DNA from: Gammaproteobacteria bacterium
Lineage (GTDB): Bacteria; Pseudomonadota; Gammaproteobacteria; Ga0077536
Assembly (NCBI GenBank): GCA_016191285.1
Contig: JACPPA010000037.1
Location: 1 to 64,000 of the forward strand
Direction of reading: 5' to 3'
DNA: 64,000 bases
Within the stretch, counting starts at the first letter, position 1, and each line of letters opens with the position of its first letter. This document shows positions 30,206-39,132 of the stretch, piece after piece. Position numbers and translations under genes: made by a program. The notes beneath the pieces were generated by a model. The model searched no databases and was not told the origin of the DNA. It saw nothing but the letters and a program-made list of their open reading frames with translations.

Positions 30206-31198
30206 ATGTTAACGGCGACCAGAACCCAAGCCCAGTCTTCAACCACTTCCGAAATAGCGCCCAAGTGGTCGGTTGCAGACACTGAAGCCCTGCTTTCGAA
30301 GCCGTTAATGGACCTCCTCTTTCAAGCGCATAGCACGCATCGAAACTACTTCGATGCGAACGCCATCCAGCTCAGTACCTTGCTTAATATAAAAACCGGC
30401 GGCTGCCCTGAGGATTGCGCGTATTGTCCGCAAAGTGCGCGCTACGCCACGGGCGTGGAAGCGAGCGCTCTGCTGTCGTTGGACGCAGTTGTCAGCGCCG
30501 CAAAACAAGCGAAGGAAGCGGGCGCGTCCCGCTTCTGCATGGGCGCCGCATGGCGCGCGCCGAAAGACCGCGACCTCGACCGCGTGGTTCCATTGATCGA
30601 AGCTGTCAAGGACCTTGGGTTAGAAAGTTGCGTGACTCTTGGGATGTTACGACCCGCGCAAGCGCAGCGTTTAAAACGCGCCGGCCTTGATTACTACAAT
30701 CACAATCTCGATACCTCGCCTGAATTTTATGGCGAGATTATTTCCACCCGCACATATCAAGATCGTCTCGATACGCTCGCTGCGGTGCGCGCCGCGAATA
30801 TCAATGTCTGTTGCGGCGGCATCATCGGCCTGGGTGAGTCGACTACCGACCGCGCTGCCTTGTTATGCGAGCTTGCGAATCTACCGGAACCGCCGGAAAG
30901 CGTGCCGATTAACATGTTGGTCCGTGTCGAAGGGACACCGCTGGCGAACCAAGGGCAAATCGATTCCTTCGACATGATTCGCACTGTCGCCACCGCACGG
31001 ATCATGATGCCGCGAGCCTATGTGCGTCTGTCAGCAGGCCGCCAATCAATGAACGATGAAGCGCAAGCGCTGTGTTTTTTTGCTGGCGCGAATTCGATTT
31101 TTTACGGCGAACAACTGTTAACTACGTCGAATCCGCTGACCGAACACGATCGCCAACTGTTTTCCAAGATCGGTCTGGAGCCTAGTTCGGCTCATTGA
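30206..31198 (+). CDS. bioB: Biotin synthase
   Basis: A radical-SAM enzyme that inserts sulfur into dethiobiotin. From the ATG at 30206 it has 330 residues; a TTG at 30197 is also in frame. The [4Fe-4S] cluster motif is C67-PED-C71-AY-C74, and the family segments [16 protein letters not shown] and [12 protein letters not shown] are present. It heads a compact bioB-bioF-bioC-bioD operon. I see no BirA-type operator in the 44-base comF-bioB gap. Confidence 0.97.
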   Translation: MLTATRTQAQSSTTSEIAPKWSVADTEALLSKPLMDLLFQAHSTHRNYFDANAIQLSTLLNIKTGGCPEDCAYCPQSARYATGVEASALLSLDAVVSAAKQAKEAGASRFCMGAAWRAPKDRDLDRVVPLIEAVKDLGLESCVTLGMLRPAQAQRLKRAGLDYYNHNLDTSPEFYGEIISTRTYQDRLDTLAAVRAANINVCCGGIIGLGESTTDRAALLCELANLPEPPESVPINMLVRVEGTPLANQGQIDSFDMIRTVATARIMMPRAYVRLSAGRQSMNDEAQALCFFAGANSIFYGEQLLTTSNPLTEHDRQLFSKIGLEPSSAH

Positions 31199-31202
31199 TG
31201 TC

Positions 31203-32384
31203 GTGACCTCAGCGTTTGCGCGCCTGGCAGGAAATTTAGGCGTGTTGCGCACGGCTAGTCTGGTGCGGACCTTGGAAGTTGGCGCCGCCGCGCAAGGACC
31301 GATTCGTCAATTTGACGGTCATCAATTCATCAATTTTTGCAGCAACGATTACCTTGGCCTCGCGAACCACCCGGCACTCAAAACCGCACTGGTCGAAGGC
31401 GTGGAAAAATTCGGCGTCGGCGCCGGCGCTGCGGCGCTGCTCTCCGGATACTCAGAAGCACACCACGCCTTGGAAGTTGAATTGGCGAATTATTTAGGGC
31501 ATGAACGCGCCCTATTGTTTTCGTCTGGCTATCTCGCCAATCTTGGGGTCATTGGCGGCCTCGTGAATCGTCATGATTGCGTGTTCCACGATCGCCTCAA
31601 TCATGCATCGTTAATCGACGCCATTCGCCTCGCAGGCGCCAGACATGTCCGATACCGCCATGCAGATCCGCTTGCGCTAGCCGACCGCCTCGCCGACAGC
31701 GCTCAGCCCGCATGGATCGTGACCGACGGGGTGTTTAGCATGGATGGCGATCTCGCACCGCTACCGCAACTGGCCGAACTCGCTGTAAGGTATGACGCCG
31801 TTTTGATTTGCGATGATGCGCACGGCTTTGGCGTCCTCGGTAATGGCGCTGGCACCGTAGCCTCCTTTGGACTCGAGTCGCGCGCGGTGCCGATTCAAAT
31901 GGTGACCTTCGGCAAAGCGCTCGGCACCGTCGGCGCCGCCGTTCTCGGTCCGGCGGTTGTTATCGAAACGTTGATCCAAAGTGCGCGCACCTTTATCTAT
32001 GACACTGCGCTCCCGCCCGCCCTCGCGTGGACGACGTCGTGCGCGCTACGGCTAGCCACGCGAGAATCGGCGCTGCGCACACAGCTGTTTGCCAATATCA
32101 AGTTGTTCAAAGCAGGTCTTCATGCTGCCGGACTGCCGGTACCGATGAGCACCACGCCCATTCAACCGCTAGTGCTTGGGGAATCGAGCGCGGCGCTGGC
32201 CGCTGCCGCCGCCTTACGCGAACGAGGTCTTTACGTTCGAGCCGTACGTCCACCGACGGTCCCGATCGGGACCGCACGCTTAAGGATTTGTATCAGCGCT
32301 GCGCATACTGCGCTACAAATCGAGCGGCTTATTGACGGTTTGCAGGCGATTCGGCCTTTATTTCCCGAGGCTTCGCGTGCCTAG
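31203..32384 (+). CDS. bioF: 8-amino-7-oxononanoate synthase
   Basis: Condenses pimeloyl-ACP with alanine in biotin synthesis. The 393-residue PLP enzyme starts at the GTG at 31203, four bases after bioB. It shows FINFCSNDYLGLANHP near the N-terminus, the DDAHGFGVLG motif, and the cofactor lysine in VTFGKALGTVGAAV. It overlaps bioC by 8 bp (GTGCCTAG). Confidence 0.96.
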   Translation: MTSAFARLAGNLGVLRTASLVRTLEVGAAAQGPIRQFDGHQFINFCSNDYLGLANHPALKTALVEGVEKFGVGAGAAALLSGYSEAHHALEVELANYLGHERALLFSSGYLANLGVIGGLVNRHDCVFHDRLNHASLIDAIRLAGARHVRYRHADPLALADRLADSAQPAWIVTDGVFSMDGDLAPLPQLAELAVRYDAVLICDDAHGFGVLGNGAGTVASFGLESRAVPIQMVTFGKALGTVGAAVLGPAVVIETLIQSARTFIYDTALPPALAWTTSCALRLATRESALRTQLFANIKLFKAGLHAAGLPVPMSTTPIQPLVLGESSAALAAAAALRERGLYVRAVRPPTVPIGTARLRICISAAHTALQIERLIDGLQAIRPLFPEASRA

Positions 32385-33261
32385 CGACACGGAGTTTGAG
32401 CTTCGCCCACGCGACGTACGCGCGAGCTTCAATCGCTCAGCCCCACGCTACGACGAATACGCGTTTCTACAACGCGAGATCGGGGATCGATTAATCGACC
32501 GCCTCGGTTTCATGCGCCTGACACCGGCGCTCGTCGTCGATCTCGGCGCCGGCACCGGTTACTGCGCGCGGCGCTTGGAGCAGCAGTATCCGCAATCTCG
32601 AGTGTTGTTGATCGATTTGGCGAGCGACATGCTTACCATTGCCCGCCGACAAGCGCGGCGCTGGTTTTCCAGACTACTTTTTATGACCGCAGACGCGGCG
32701 CAGCTTGCCGTGCACGACAGTACCGCTGATCTCGTGTTTTCTAATCTAATGCTGCAATGGTGCGACGGGTTGAATTCTGCATTGAGTGAATGTCGTCGCG
32801 TGTTACGCCCAGGCGGCCTGTTGCTATTTTCGACGCTGGGTCCCGATACGCTACGCGAACTTCGCACCGCGTGGGCCGCTGTGGACGAAACACCTCATGT
32901 AAATCGATTTTTGGATATGCACGATGTGGGCGACGCGCTGGTCAACGCCGGCTTTAGTTCGCCGGTGCTGGACCGCGAGTTCGTGGCCTTGACCTATGCG
33001 GATGCGGTCGCTGTCATGCGTGACCTCAAGGGCATCGGCGCCCACAATGTTCAAGCGCATCGCGCTCGGGGACTATTTGGCAAGCAGGCGTTTAGCGCGT
33101 TTACGACGGCGTATGAACAATTTCGCGTGGACGGCCGTCTGCCCAGTACGTATGAAGTCATCTTCGGCCATGCCTGGGCGCCAACCGCGACCACGCGTCC
33201 GCAGGACGGCAGCACTGTCGCGACTTTTCCGTTCAAAAACTTGAAGCGGCGTGACTCATGA
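32377..33261 (+). CDS. bioC: Malonyl-ACP O-methyltransferase
   Basis: Methylates malonyl-ACP so it can prime pimelate synthesis on the fatty-acid machinery. The GTG at 32377 (VPSDTEFELRPRDVRASFNR) gives 294 residues and overlaps bioF by 8 bp. The SAM-binding motif VVDLGAGTGYCARRL and FSNLMLQWCDGLNSAL are typical of BioC. No bioH lies between bioF and bioC, where many relatives carry it, so the demethylating esterase must be elsewhere. Confidence 0.95.
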   Translation: MPSDTEFELRPRDVRASFNRSAPRYDEYAFLQREIGDRLIDRLGFMRLTPALVVDLGAGTGYCARRLEQQYPQSRVLLIDLASDMLTIARRQARRWFSRLLFMTADAAQLAVHDSTADLVFSNLMLQWCDGLNSALSECRRVLRPGGLLLFSTLGPDTLRELRTAWAAVDETPHVNRFLDMHDVGDALVNAGFSSPVLDREFVALTYADAVAVMRDLKGIGAHNVQAHRARGLFGKQAFSAFTTAYEQFRVDGRLPSTYEVIFGHAWAPTATTRPQDGSTVATFPFKNLKRRDS

Positions 33262-33953
33262 ACTGTTTTATCACGGGCACGGACACCGAAATCGGGAAGA
33301 CCACGGTCACTGCCGCCCTGCTTTTTGGTTTACAACAACGCGGCTGCCCGGCCGTTGGCATGAAGCCAGTAGCGGCCGGCGCCGTTATGAAGAACGGCGT
33401 CGCGACCAATGCCGACGTCGATCAATTGCGCCGCTTGGCTCCTTCGTACATCCCTTCCAAGCTGATCAACCCTTATCTCTTCGAGGCCCCCACCGCGCCA
33501 CAGATTGCGGCTGAACGCGAAGCGCGCACGATCGAATGGCCGGTCATTGCTGCTGCCTTTGCGGATTTAACGCGACTGAGTTCCTGTGTGGTCGTCGAAG
33601 GGATCGGCGGCTGGGACGTGCCGCTTAGCACCGTGCTGTCCTCGCGCGATATTCCACGCCGCCTCGCGCTGCCGGTGATCCTAGTGTCCGGAATCCGCTT
33701 GGGCGCGATTAATCACACGCTACTAACCGCGCGCGCCATTGAAAATGACGGCTGCCAGTTGCTCGGCTGGGTGGCGAACGTGGTTGACCCGCACTACCCT
33801 TTTTTGATTGAGACAATTGCCACCCTACGTGCGACATTGCCTGCACCCTGCTTAGCCGAAATCCCGTGGTTGACTGCGCCGACCCCGGAAGCCGTGGCAA
33901 ATTGGTTGGTGGAGGCCATCCACGTCATCGACGATCGCCCTCCAGCGCCATAA
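33258..33953 (+). CDS. bioD: Dethiobiotin synthetase
   Basis: Closes the ureido ring of dethiobiotin using ATP and CO2. The 231-residue protein has the P-loop CFITGTDTEIGKTTVTAALL, the GMKPVAAGA substrate loop and VVVEGIGGWDVPLS. It overlaps bioC by 4 bp (ATGA). bioA, which supplies its substrate, is not in the window. Confidence 0.96.
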   Translation: MNCFITGTDTEIGKTTVTAALLFGLQQRGCPAVGMKPVAAGAVMKNGVATNADVDQLRRLAPSYIPSKLINPYLFEAPTAPQIAAEREARTIEWPVIAAAFADLTRLSSCVVVEGIGGWDVPLSTVLSSRDIPRRLALPVILVSGIRLGAINHTLLTARAIENDGCQLLGWVANVVDPHYPFLIETIATLRATLPAPCLAEIPWLTAPTPEAVANWLVEAIHVIDDRPPAP

Positions 33954-33956
33954 CGG

Positions 33957-34454
33957 ATGGCGACGCTGATGTTGGAATTTCCGACGCCATGCCAGCCCTC
34001 CGGTCACCACACCCTCGTAATCCGACCGACGCGGAGCCTTAGTTGGTCTCAAGCCAAACGTGTCTTGTGGCTTATATCTGGACTGCCTATCACCGTCGGC
34101 ATCCTTTTTGCGGCGCTCGATATTCTATGGATTTTGCCGTTCGCAGGCCTCGAGGTCCTGCTGCTTTGGGTGGCTTTCTATGTCGTGGTCTTGGAGGGCG
34201 AATATCAGGAGATTGTACGCGTGGAAGCACACAAGGTTGTCATCGAAAAAGGCCGGCAGCGGCTGGTCGAACATTATGAATTCGATCGCGAATGGTTGCG
34301 CGTGGAATTGCGGACGCCGACCGACGGCTGGTATCCGAGTCGACTCCAATTGCGATCGCATGGCCGCAGTGTGGTACTTGGACAATGCCTCACTGACGGT
34401 GAGCGCACCGAACTTGCGCAAGCCCTGATTAACGCCATCGGTAAAAACCGCTAG
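33957..34454 (+). CDS. DUF2244 membrane protein
   Basis: A 165-residue protein with two adjacent transmembrane helices (about 36-55 and 58-80) and a cytoplasmic C-terminal domain. The helices and the following VVVLEGEYQEIVRVEAHKVV segment match the DUF2244 family. These proteins are often found beside cytochrome oxidase genes; here it lies between bioD (4 bases upstream) and coxB. The function is unknown. Confidence 0.8.
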   Translation: MATLMLEFPTPCQPSGHHTLVIRPTRSLSWSQAKRVLWLISGLPITVGILFAALDILWILPFAGLEVLLLWVAFYVVVLEGEYQEIVRVEAHKVVIEKGRQRLVEHYEFDREWLRVELRTPTDGWYPSRLQLRSHGRSVVLGQCLTDGERTELAQALINAIGKNR

Positions 34455-34616
34455 AATGCGAGCGGTTCGCCGCTTCGATACACGATCGGCTCCAGCTACA
34501 GGGGTCATCGAGGGGGAGTAAGTAGCTAAGGTACGGCGACGTGCGAAGAATCCGTGAGCTAACGAGTGCACTCGCGCGAAAAGATTATTCTGATGAGTTG
34601 TGGGGAGCACTTTAGT

Positions 34617-35486
34617 ATGACGATCTCTCGGTCAAGACCGCGCTTGCGAACTACGCTGGCGGCGGTGCTGTCGATGCCTTCCATGGCCGCGTTGGCGGAC
34701 TGGAGTAAGCTCAATTTGCCGTTTGGCGTAACGCCTTATAGTCACACGATCTATCACTTACATAACATCATCATGTGGATTTGCGTCGCAATCGGCGTGA
34801 TCGTGTTTGGCGCGATTTTCTACTCCATCTTCAAATTCCGAAAATCCCAAGGCGCGGTCGCCGCGCAATGGCACGAGAGCACGCTCGTGGAGATCCTGTG
34901 GACCATCGTGCCGTTGTTGATCCTCATCGCGATGTCGGTGCCCGCCACCAAGGCCCTCATCATGATGGAGGATGTATCGAAATCAGACCTCACCATTAAG
35001 GTCACCGGGTATCAGTGGAAGTGGCGTTACGACTATGTCAATGATGGTGTCGGATTCTTCAGTACCTTAGGTCAGTCGAGTAATGTCGCGCGCCAATTAA
35101 AATCAGGCATCGACCCGCACTCGGTCGACAATTATCTGCTCGAAGTCGATCACGAATTGGTGGTCCCGATCAATAAGAAAATTCGGTTTTTGACCACCGC
35201 TTCCGATGTCATCCATTCGTGGTGGGTGCCAGATCTCGGCTGGAAACGCGATGCCATCCCTGGTTACATCAATGAATCCTGGGCGCTGATTGAAAAGGAA
35301 GGCACTTATCGTGGGCAATGCGCCGAACTCTGCGGTAAAGACCACGGATTTATGCCTATTGTGGTCCGCGCCGTATCCGAGGCGGACTACAAAGCGTGGC
35401 TGGAGAAGATGAAGGCCGAGCAAGCGCCGGCGCCACACGCGTCGAATGAATTATCCAATAACACACTTCTCGCGCAACGCCGCTAG
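34617..35486 (+). CDS. coxB: Cytochrome c oxidase subunit II
   Basis: Receives electrons from cytochrome c at its binuclear CuA centre. The start is the ATG at 34617, placed by GGGGAG at 34602-34607, giving 289 residues. A signal peptide (ending near LADW) is followed by two transmembrane helices and the CuA domain with C235, C239, H243 and M246 in GQCAELCGKDHGFM, plus the upstream His in DVIHSWWVPDLG. There is no C-terminal cytochrome c domain. It heads the aa3-oxidase operon. Confidence 0.97.
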   Translation: MTISRSRPRLRTTLAAVLSMPSMAALADWSKLNLPFGVTPYSHTIYHLHNIIMWICVAIGVIVFGAIFYSIFKFRKSQGAVAAQWHESTLVEILWTIVPLLILIAMSVPATKALIMMEDVSKSDLTIKVTGYQWKWRYDYVNDGVGFFSTLGQSSNVARQLKSGIDPHSVDNYLLEVDHELVVPINKKIRFLTTASDVIHSWWVPDLGWKRDAIPGYINESWALIEKEGTYRGQCAELCGKDHGFMPIVVRAVSEADYKAWLEKMKAEQAPAPHASNELSNNTLLAQRR

Positions 35487-35529
35487 GCGCTAGCGAGACC
35501 GTACGTAACGATTTGAAGAGGGCACGCGA

Positions 35530-37128
35530 ATGAGCGACGCAGCGATTCACGATGAGCACCACGACCATCACCCTTATGGAGGAATGACGCGCTGGCTGAC
35601 CACCACGAATCATAAAGACATCGGCACGATGTACTTGGTTTTCGCACTGATCATGTTCTTCATCGGCGGCGCCATGGCCATGGTGATCCGCTTGGAGCTA
35701 TTCCAACCGGGCCTCCAATTTGTTGACCCGGTGTTTTTCAATAGCATGACCACCATGCACGCCTTGGTCATGATCTTCGGTGCGGTCATGCCGGCCTGGA
35801 CTGGATTCGCGAACTGGCTAATTCCGATGATGATCGGTGCGCCCGATATGGCGTTGCCACGGCTCAATAACTGGAGTTTCTGGATCCTGCCGTTTGCCTT
35901 CACCTTATTACTTAGCACTCTCTTTATGCCCGGTGGCGGTCCTGCCGGCGGCTGGACGATGTATCCCCCGTTGGTTCTGCAAACCGGCGCGGCGTTTCCA
36001 TTTTTGATCTTCTCAATCCACTTCATGGGTGCGTCGTCGATCGCGGGCGCCATCAACATTATCGCGACAGTCTTTAATTTGCGCGCCCCCGGCATGACCC
36101 TGATGAAACTGCCGCTCTTCGTCTGGACGTGGATCATTACCGCTTTCTTATTGATCGCCTCGATGCCGGTGCTAGCTGGCGCTGTGACGATGTTGCTGAC
36201 GGACAAATTTTTCGGCACCGCGTTTTTTAGTGCGGCGGGTGGCGGTGATCCCGTGATGTTCCAACACATCTTCTGGTTCTTTGGTCACCCCGAAGTCTAT
36301 ATTTTGATCCTGCCCGCCTTTGGTATCGCCTCGGCAATTATTCCGACCTTTGCGCGCAAGCCACTGTTCGGTTACGCCTCCATGGTCTATGCCGCGGCGT
36401 CAATCGCGTTCCTATCGTTTATCGTGTGGGCGCATCACATGTTCACCGTGGGCATGCCGCTTGCCGGCGAACTCTTCTTTATGTACGCGACGGTGTTGAT
36501 CGCGGTGCCTACCGGCGTCAAGGTATTCAACTGGGTGGCCACCATGTGGCAGAGTTCCATGACCTTCGAAACGCCGATGTTGTTCGCTATTGCGTTTGTG
36601 GTGCTGTTTACGATCGGGGGTTTTTCAGGCTTGATGCTCGGCGTCACGCCGATCGATTTTCAATATCAAGACACCTATTTCGTGGTCGCTCATTTTCACT
36701 ACGTGTTAGTCACCGGGGCGATCTTTTCGATCATGGCTGGGACCTATTTCTGGTTACCGAAATGGACTGGGCACATGTATGACGAGGGGCTCGGCAAGCT
36801 GCATTTCTGGTTATCGACGATTTCAGTCAACGTGCTGTTCTTTCCGCAACACTTCCTGGGCCTCGCCGGCATGCCGCGTCGGATCCCGGACTATGCCGTG
36901 CAATTTGCGGATTGGAATATGGTGTCCAGTATCGGCGGCTTTGTGTTCGGTGGGTCGCAAATCCTGTTTCTGGTCGTCATCGTTAAGTGCGTCCGCGGTG
37001 GTCAAAAGGCGACTGATCGAGTATGGGAAGGCGCGCATGGATTAGAGTGGACTCTGCCCTCACCTCCGCCCTACCACAGCTTCTCGACGCCACCGGCGCC
37101 GGCGACGATCGAAGGCGGTATGCGCTAG
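35530..37128 (+). CDS. ctaD: Cytochrome c oxidase subunit I
   Basis: Catalytic subunit with heme a, heme a3 and CuB; reduces oxygen and pumps protons. The 532-residue protein has about 12 transmembrane helices. Motifs include TTNHKDIGTMYL, the CuB/cross-linked region FWFFGHPEVYILILPAFG, the K-channel HHMFTVGMPL region and the heme ligands in VVAHFHYVLVTGA. A good ribosome-binding site (GAAGAGG) precedes the ATG. It is of the A-type, aa3-like group by motif content. Confidence 0.98.
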   Translation: MSDAAIHDEHHDHHPYGGMTRWLTTTNHKDIGTMYLVFALIMFFIGGAMAMVIRLELFQPGLQFVDPVFFNSMTTMHALVMIFGAVMPAWTGFANWLIPMMIGAPDMALPRLNNWSFWILPFAFTLLLSTLFMPGGGPAGGWTMYPPLVLQTGAAFPFLIFSIHFMGASSIAGAINIIATVFNLRAPGMTLMKLPLFVWTWIITAFLLIASMPVLAGAVTMLLTDKFFGTAFFSAAGGGDPVMFQHIFWFFGHPEVYILILPAFGIASAIIPTFARKPLFGYASMVYAAASIAFLSFIVWAHHMFTVGMPLAGELFFMYATVLIAVPTGVKVFNWVATMWQSSMTFETPMLFAIAFVVLFTIGGFSGLMLGVTPIDFQYQDTYFVVAHFHYVLVTGAIFSIMAGTYFWLPKWTGHMYDEGLGKLHFWLSTISVNVLFFPQHFLGLAGMPRRIPDYAVQFADWNMVSSIGGFVFGGSQILFLVVIVKCVRGGQKATDRVWEGAHGLEWTLPSPPPYHSFSTPPAPATIEGGMR

Positions 37129-37135
37129 CACAAGC

Positions 37136-37255
37136 ATGCCCACCGTGTCCGACGCGCAATTGCATTTCCAACGCCGGAAGGCCAAGCGAACAGCGCTGAT
37201 TCTGGCGGCGGTTGCGATTGCGTTTTATCTCGCATTTTTTCTGACGCGCTGGTAG
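37136..37255 (+). CDS. Small cytochrome oxidase assembly protein, 39 residues
   Basis: A short frame between ctaD and ctaG: MPTVSDAQLHFQRRKAKRTA, then one transmembrane helix (about 20-36) ending FFLTRW. Small single-helix proteins of this shape, with a basic N-terminus, sit at this point in many betaproteobacterial oxidase operons and are annotated as small assembly proteins. It starts 7 bases after ctaD and ends 3 bases before ctaG. Confidence 0.75.
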   Translation: MPTVSDAQLHFQRRKAKRTALILAAVAIAFYLAFFLTRW

Positions 37256-37258
37256 ACG

Positions 37259-37831
37259 ATGGATACGGGCGTCAGTACGCGCAAACTCGTGACTAAACTA
37301 AGCCTCCTGGTGCTCGTGATGTTTGGGTTTGGTTACGCGCTGGTTCCTCTGTACAACACCCTTTGTACAGTCACCGGACTAAACGGCAAAACCGGGCGCC
37401 TCTCGGAAGCCACTGCGGCGGCGATGCCGAAAGACGATACGCGTCTGATCACGGTCGAATTTGTCACCAACGTCAATTCGGGAATGCCCTGGCGATTCAA
37501 GCCATTGGTGACGCGAATCGCCGTCCACCCTGGGGTTGAGACCGCGGTCGACTTCGAAGTGATGAATACTAGCTCTGATGCAATTACCGGCCAGGCGGTA
37601 CCCAGCCTCGCGCCGAACGAAGTCGCGCGTTATTTCAGCAAGACCGAATGTTTTTGCTTTACGCAGCAGACCTTGGCGGCCGGCGAAACGCGGCGTATGC
37701 CGGTGCGGTTTATCGTCAATCCGAAAATTCCGGCCCACGTGGACGTCCTGACCTTGAGCTATACGTTTTTCCGCGCCGCAGCCCAAGTCACTGCGGCCAC
37801 TCCGACGGTTAAATCGGTTCCGAATTCATGA
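37259..37831 (+). CDS. ctaG: Cytochrome c oxidase assembly protein CtaG/Cox11
   Basis: Delivers copper to the CuB site of subunit I. The 190-residue protein has an N-terminal transmembrane anchor (about 14-32) with the downstream LYNTLCTVTG motif and a periplasmic Ig-like domain with the copper-binding KTECFCFTQQTL (CFCF). It follows the 39-residue gene by 3 bases within the oxidase operon. Confidence 0.95.
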   Translation: MDTGVSTRKLVTKLSLLVLVMFGFGYALVPLYNTLCTVTGLNGKTGRLSEATAAAMPKDDTRLITVEFVTNVNSGMPWRFKPLVTRIAVHPGVETAVDFEVMNTSSDAITGQAVPSLAPNEVARYFSKTECFCFTQQTLAAGETRRMPVRFIVNPKIPAHVDVLTLSYTFFRAAAQVTAATPTVKSVPNS

Positions 37832-37879
37832 TCCCAGTTTCCTTATACACACCACGTTATTCGTAAGAGAGAGATAGTC

Positions 37880-38761
37880 ATGACCAATGCTCATGCGCAT
37901 CACCACTACTACGTCCCGGATCCTAGCCGCTGGCCGATCACAGCGACGATAGCCATCTTTACCATGTTCGTCGGCGGCGCGCTCACGCTCGACGAACAAA
38001 CCTATGGACCGAAGATCCTGCTCGGCGGCTTTGTGCTGTTTGTCTATATGTTGTTCGGGTGGTTCGGCGATGTAATCCGCGAATCCGAAAAAGGCACCTA
38101 CGGCCACTGGGAAGACACTAGCTTTCGCATGGGAATGATGTGGTTCATTTTTTCCGAAGTGATGTTCTTCGCGGCCTTTTTTGGCGCGCTGTTTTATGCC
38201 CGCGTCCTGTCGGTGCCGTGGCTCGCCGGTGCGGGCGCGAAGGCCGCGACCCATCAATTTCTCTGGCCAAGTTTCATTACTGATTGGCCGCTGCTCCAAG
38301 TCCCAAATAACTACGGCTTTAAGGAAGCGAAGGATGTTATTGGGGCGTGGGGCGTACCAGCGCTGAACACCGCCATTTTGCTGACCAGCGGTGGCACGGT
38401 GACCTGGGCACATTGGGCCTTGAAGAAAAACAATCGAGGTCAACTCATTCTCGGCCTCGCGTTGACGGTTGCCTTAGGCGCGCTTTTCGTTGGGTTGCAG
38501 GCCAAGGAGTACGGTCACGCCTATCACGAACTCGGTCTAACGCTAAACGCCGGGATCTACGGTGCGACCTTTTTTATGTTGACGGGTTTCCACGGCTTTC
38601 ACGTGACGATGGGCACGATCATGCTCGCTACCATCTTGGCCCGCTCGATTCGCGGACACTTCAAACCCGATCATCATTTTGCGTTTGAAGCCGTCGCTTG
38701 GTATTGGCACTTTGTCGACGTGGTGTGGATCGGCCTATTCATCTTTGTTTATTGGTTGTAG
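37880..38761 (+). CDS. ctaE: Cytochrome c oxidase subunit III
   Basis: Stabilises the oxidase and its proton uptake path. The 293-residue protein has seven predicted transmembrane helices. It starts AHAHHHYYVPDPSRWPITAT and shows the conserved GMMWFIFSEVMFFAAFFGALFY and GFHGFHVTMGTIML segments, with the final FEAVAWYWHFVDVVWIGLF. A purine-rich ribosome-binding site (AGAGAGA) lies before the ATG. A terminator hairpin follows. Confidence 0.97.
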   Translation: MTNAHAHHHYYVPDPSRWPITATIAIFTMFVGGALTLDEQTYGPKILLGGFVLFVYMLFGWFGDVIRESEKGTYGHWEDTSFRMGMMWFIFSEVMFFAAFFGALFYARVLSVPWLAGAGAKAATHQFLWPSFITDWPLLQVPNNYGFKEAKDVIGAWGVPALNTAILLTSGGTVTWAHWALKKNNRGQLILGLALTVALGALFVGLQAKEYGHAYHELGLTLNAGIYGATFFMLTGFHGFHVTMGTIMLATILARSIRGHFKPDHHFAFEAVAWYWHFVDVVWIGLFIFVYWL

Positions 38762-38778
38762 AAGGCTGTCGCAGAAAT

Positions 38779-38810
38779 AAAAAAAGGCGTTCGTCGGGGG
38801 CGCCCTTTTT
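38779..38810. terminator. Intrinsic terminator after ctaE, probably two-way
   Basis: A run of A's with GGCG, an 11-base loop region, then CGCC-C-TTTTT. The GGCG/CGCC stem is extended by pairing of the flanking A and T runs, with one bulged C. It sits between the plus-strand ctaE and the minus-strand DUF2909 gene, so it could serve both directions. Confidence 0.65.
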
Positions 38811-38848
38811 GACGTTATGAGGAAAGCACTTATTCTAAGCGACACGGC

Positions 38849-39067
38849 TCAGTGGCCACGCGGATGGATGATGCCGAGCGCGTAGAGGACCATTAACAGA
38901 ACAAACAGCGCAATCGATAGCGCGACTCGAAGCGTTAACGCTTTTACGGTCGAAGTTCCCGCTTCACGCCCGCCGCGCAGCATCGAGTACAACGCGGTTC
39001 CGAGCGTCCCAATGATCAAAATCAACATGCCGATAATGACGTACTTGATGATCGGATGCATGTCCAT
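38849..39067 (-). CDS. DUF2909 twin-transmembrane protein
   Basis: A 72-residue protein from the ATG at 39067 (MDMHPIIKYVIIGMLILIIG), preceded by a good ribosome-binding site (AAGGA). It has two transmembrane helices (about 7-28 and 45-66) separated by a short polar loop. Position between ctaE and SURF1, in opposite orientation, is typical of DUF2909 proteins in betaproteobacterial oxidase clusters. A role in oxidase assembly is suspected from context only. Confidence 0.78.
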   Translation of the reverse strand: MDMHPIIKYVIIGMLILIIGTLGTALYSMLRGGREAGTSTVKALTLRVALSIALFVLLMVLYALGIIHPRGH

Positions 39068-39132
39068 GCGTGATCCTTTTTCGAATGCGGTGACGGTTGC
39101 ATCAAGTGAGCGAAGAGCGCGCACTTTACTCC

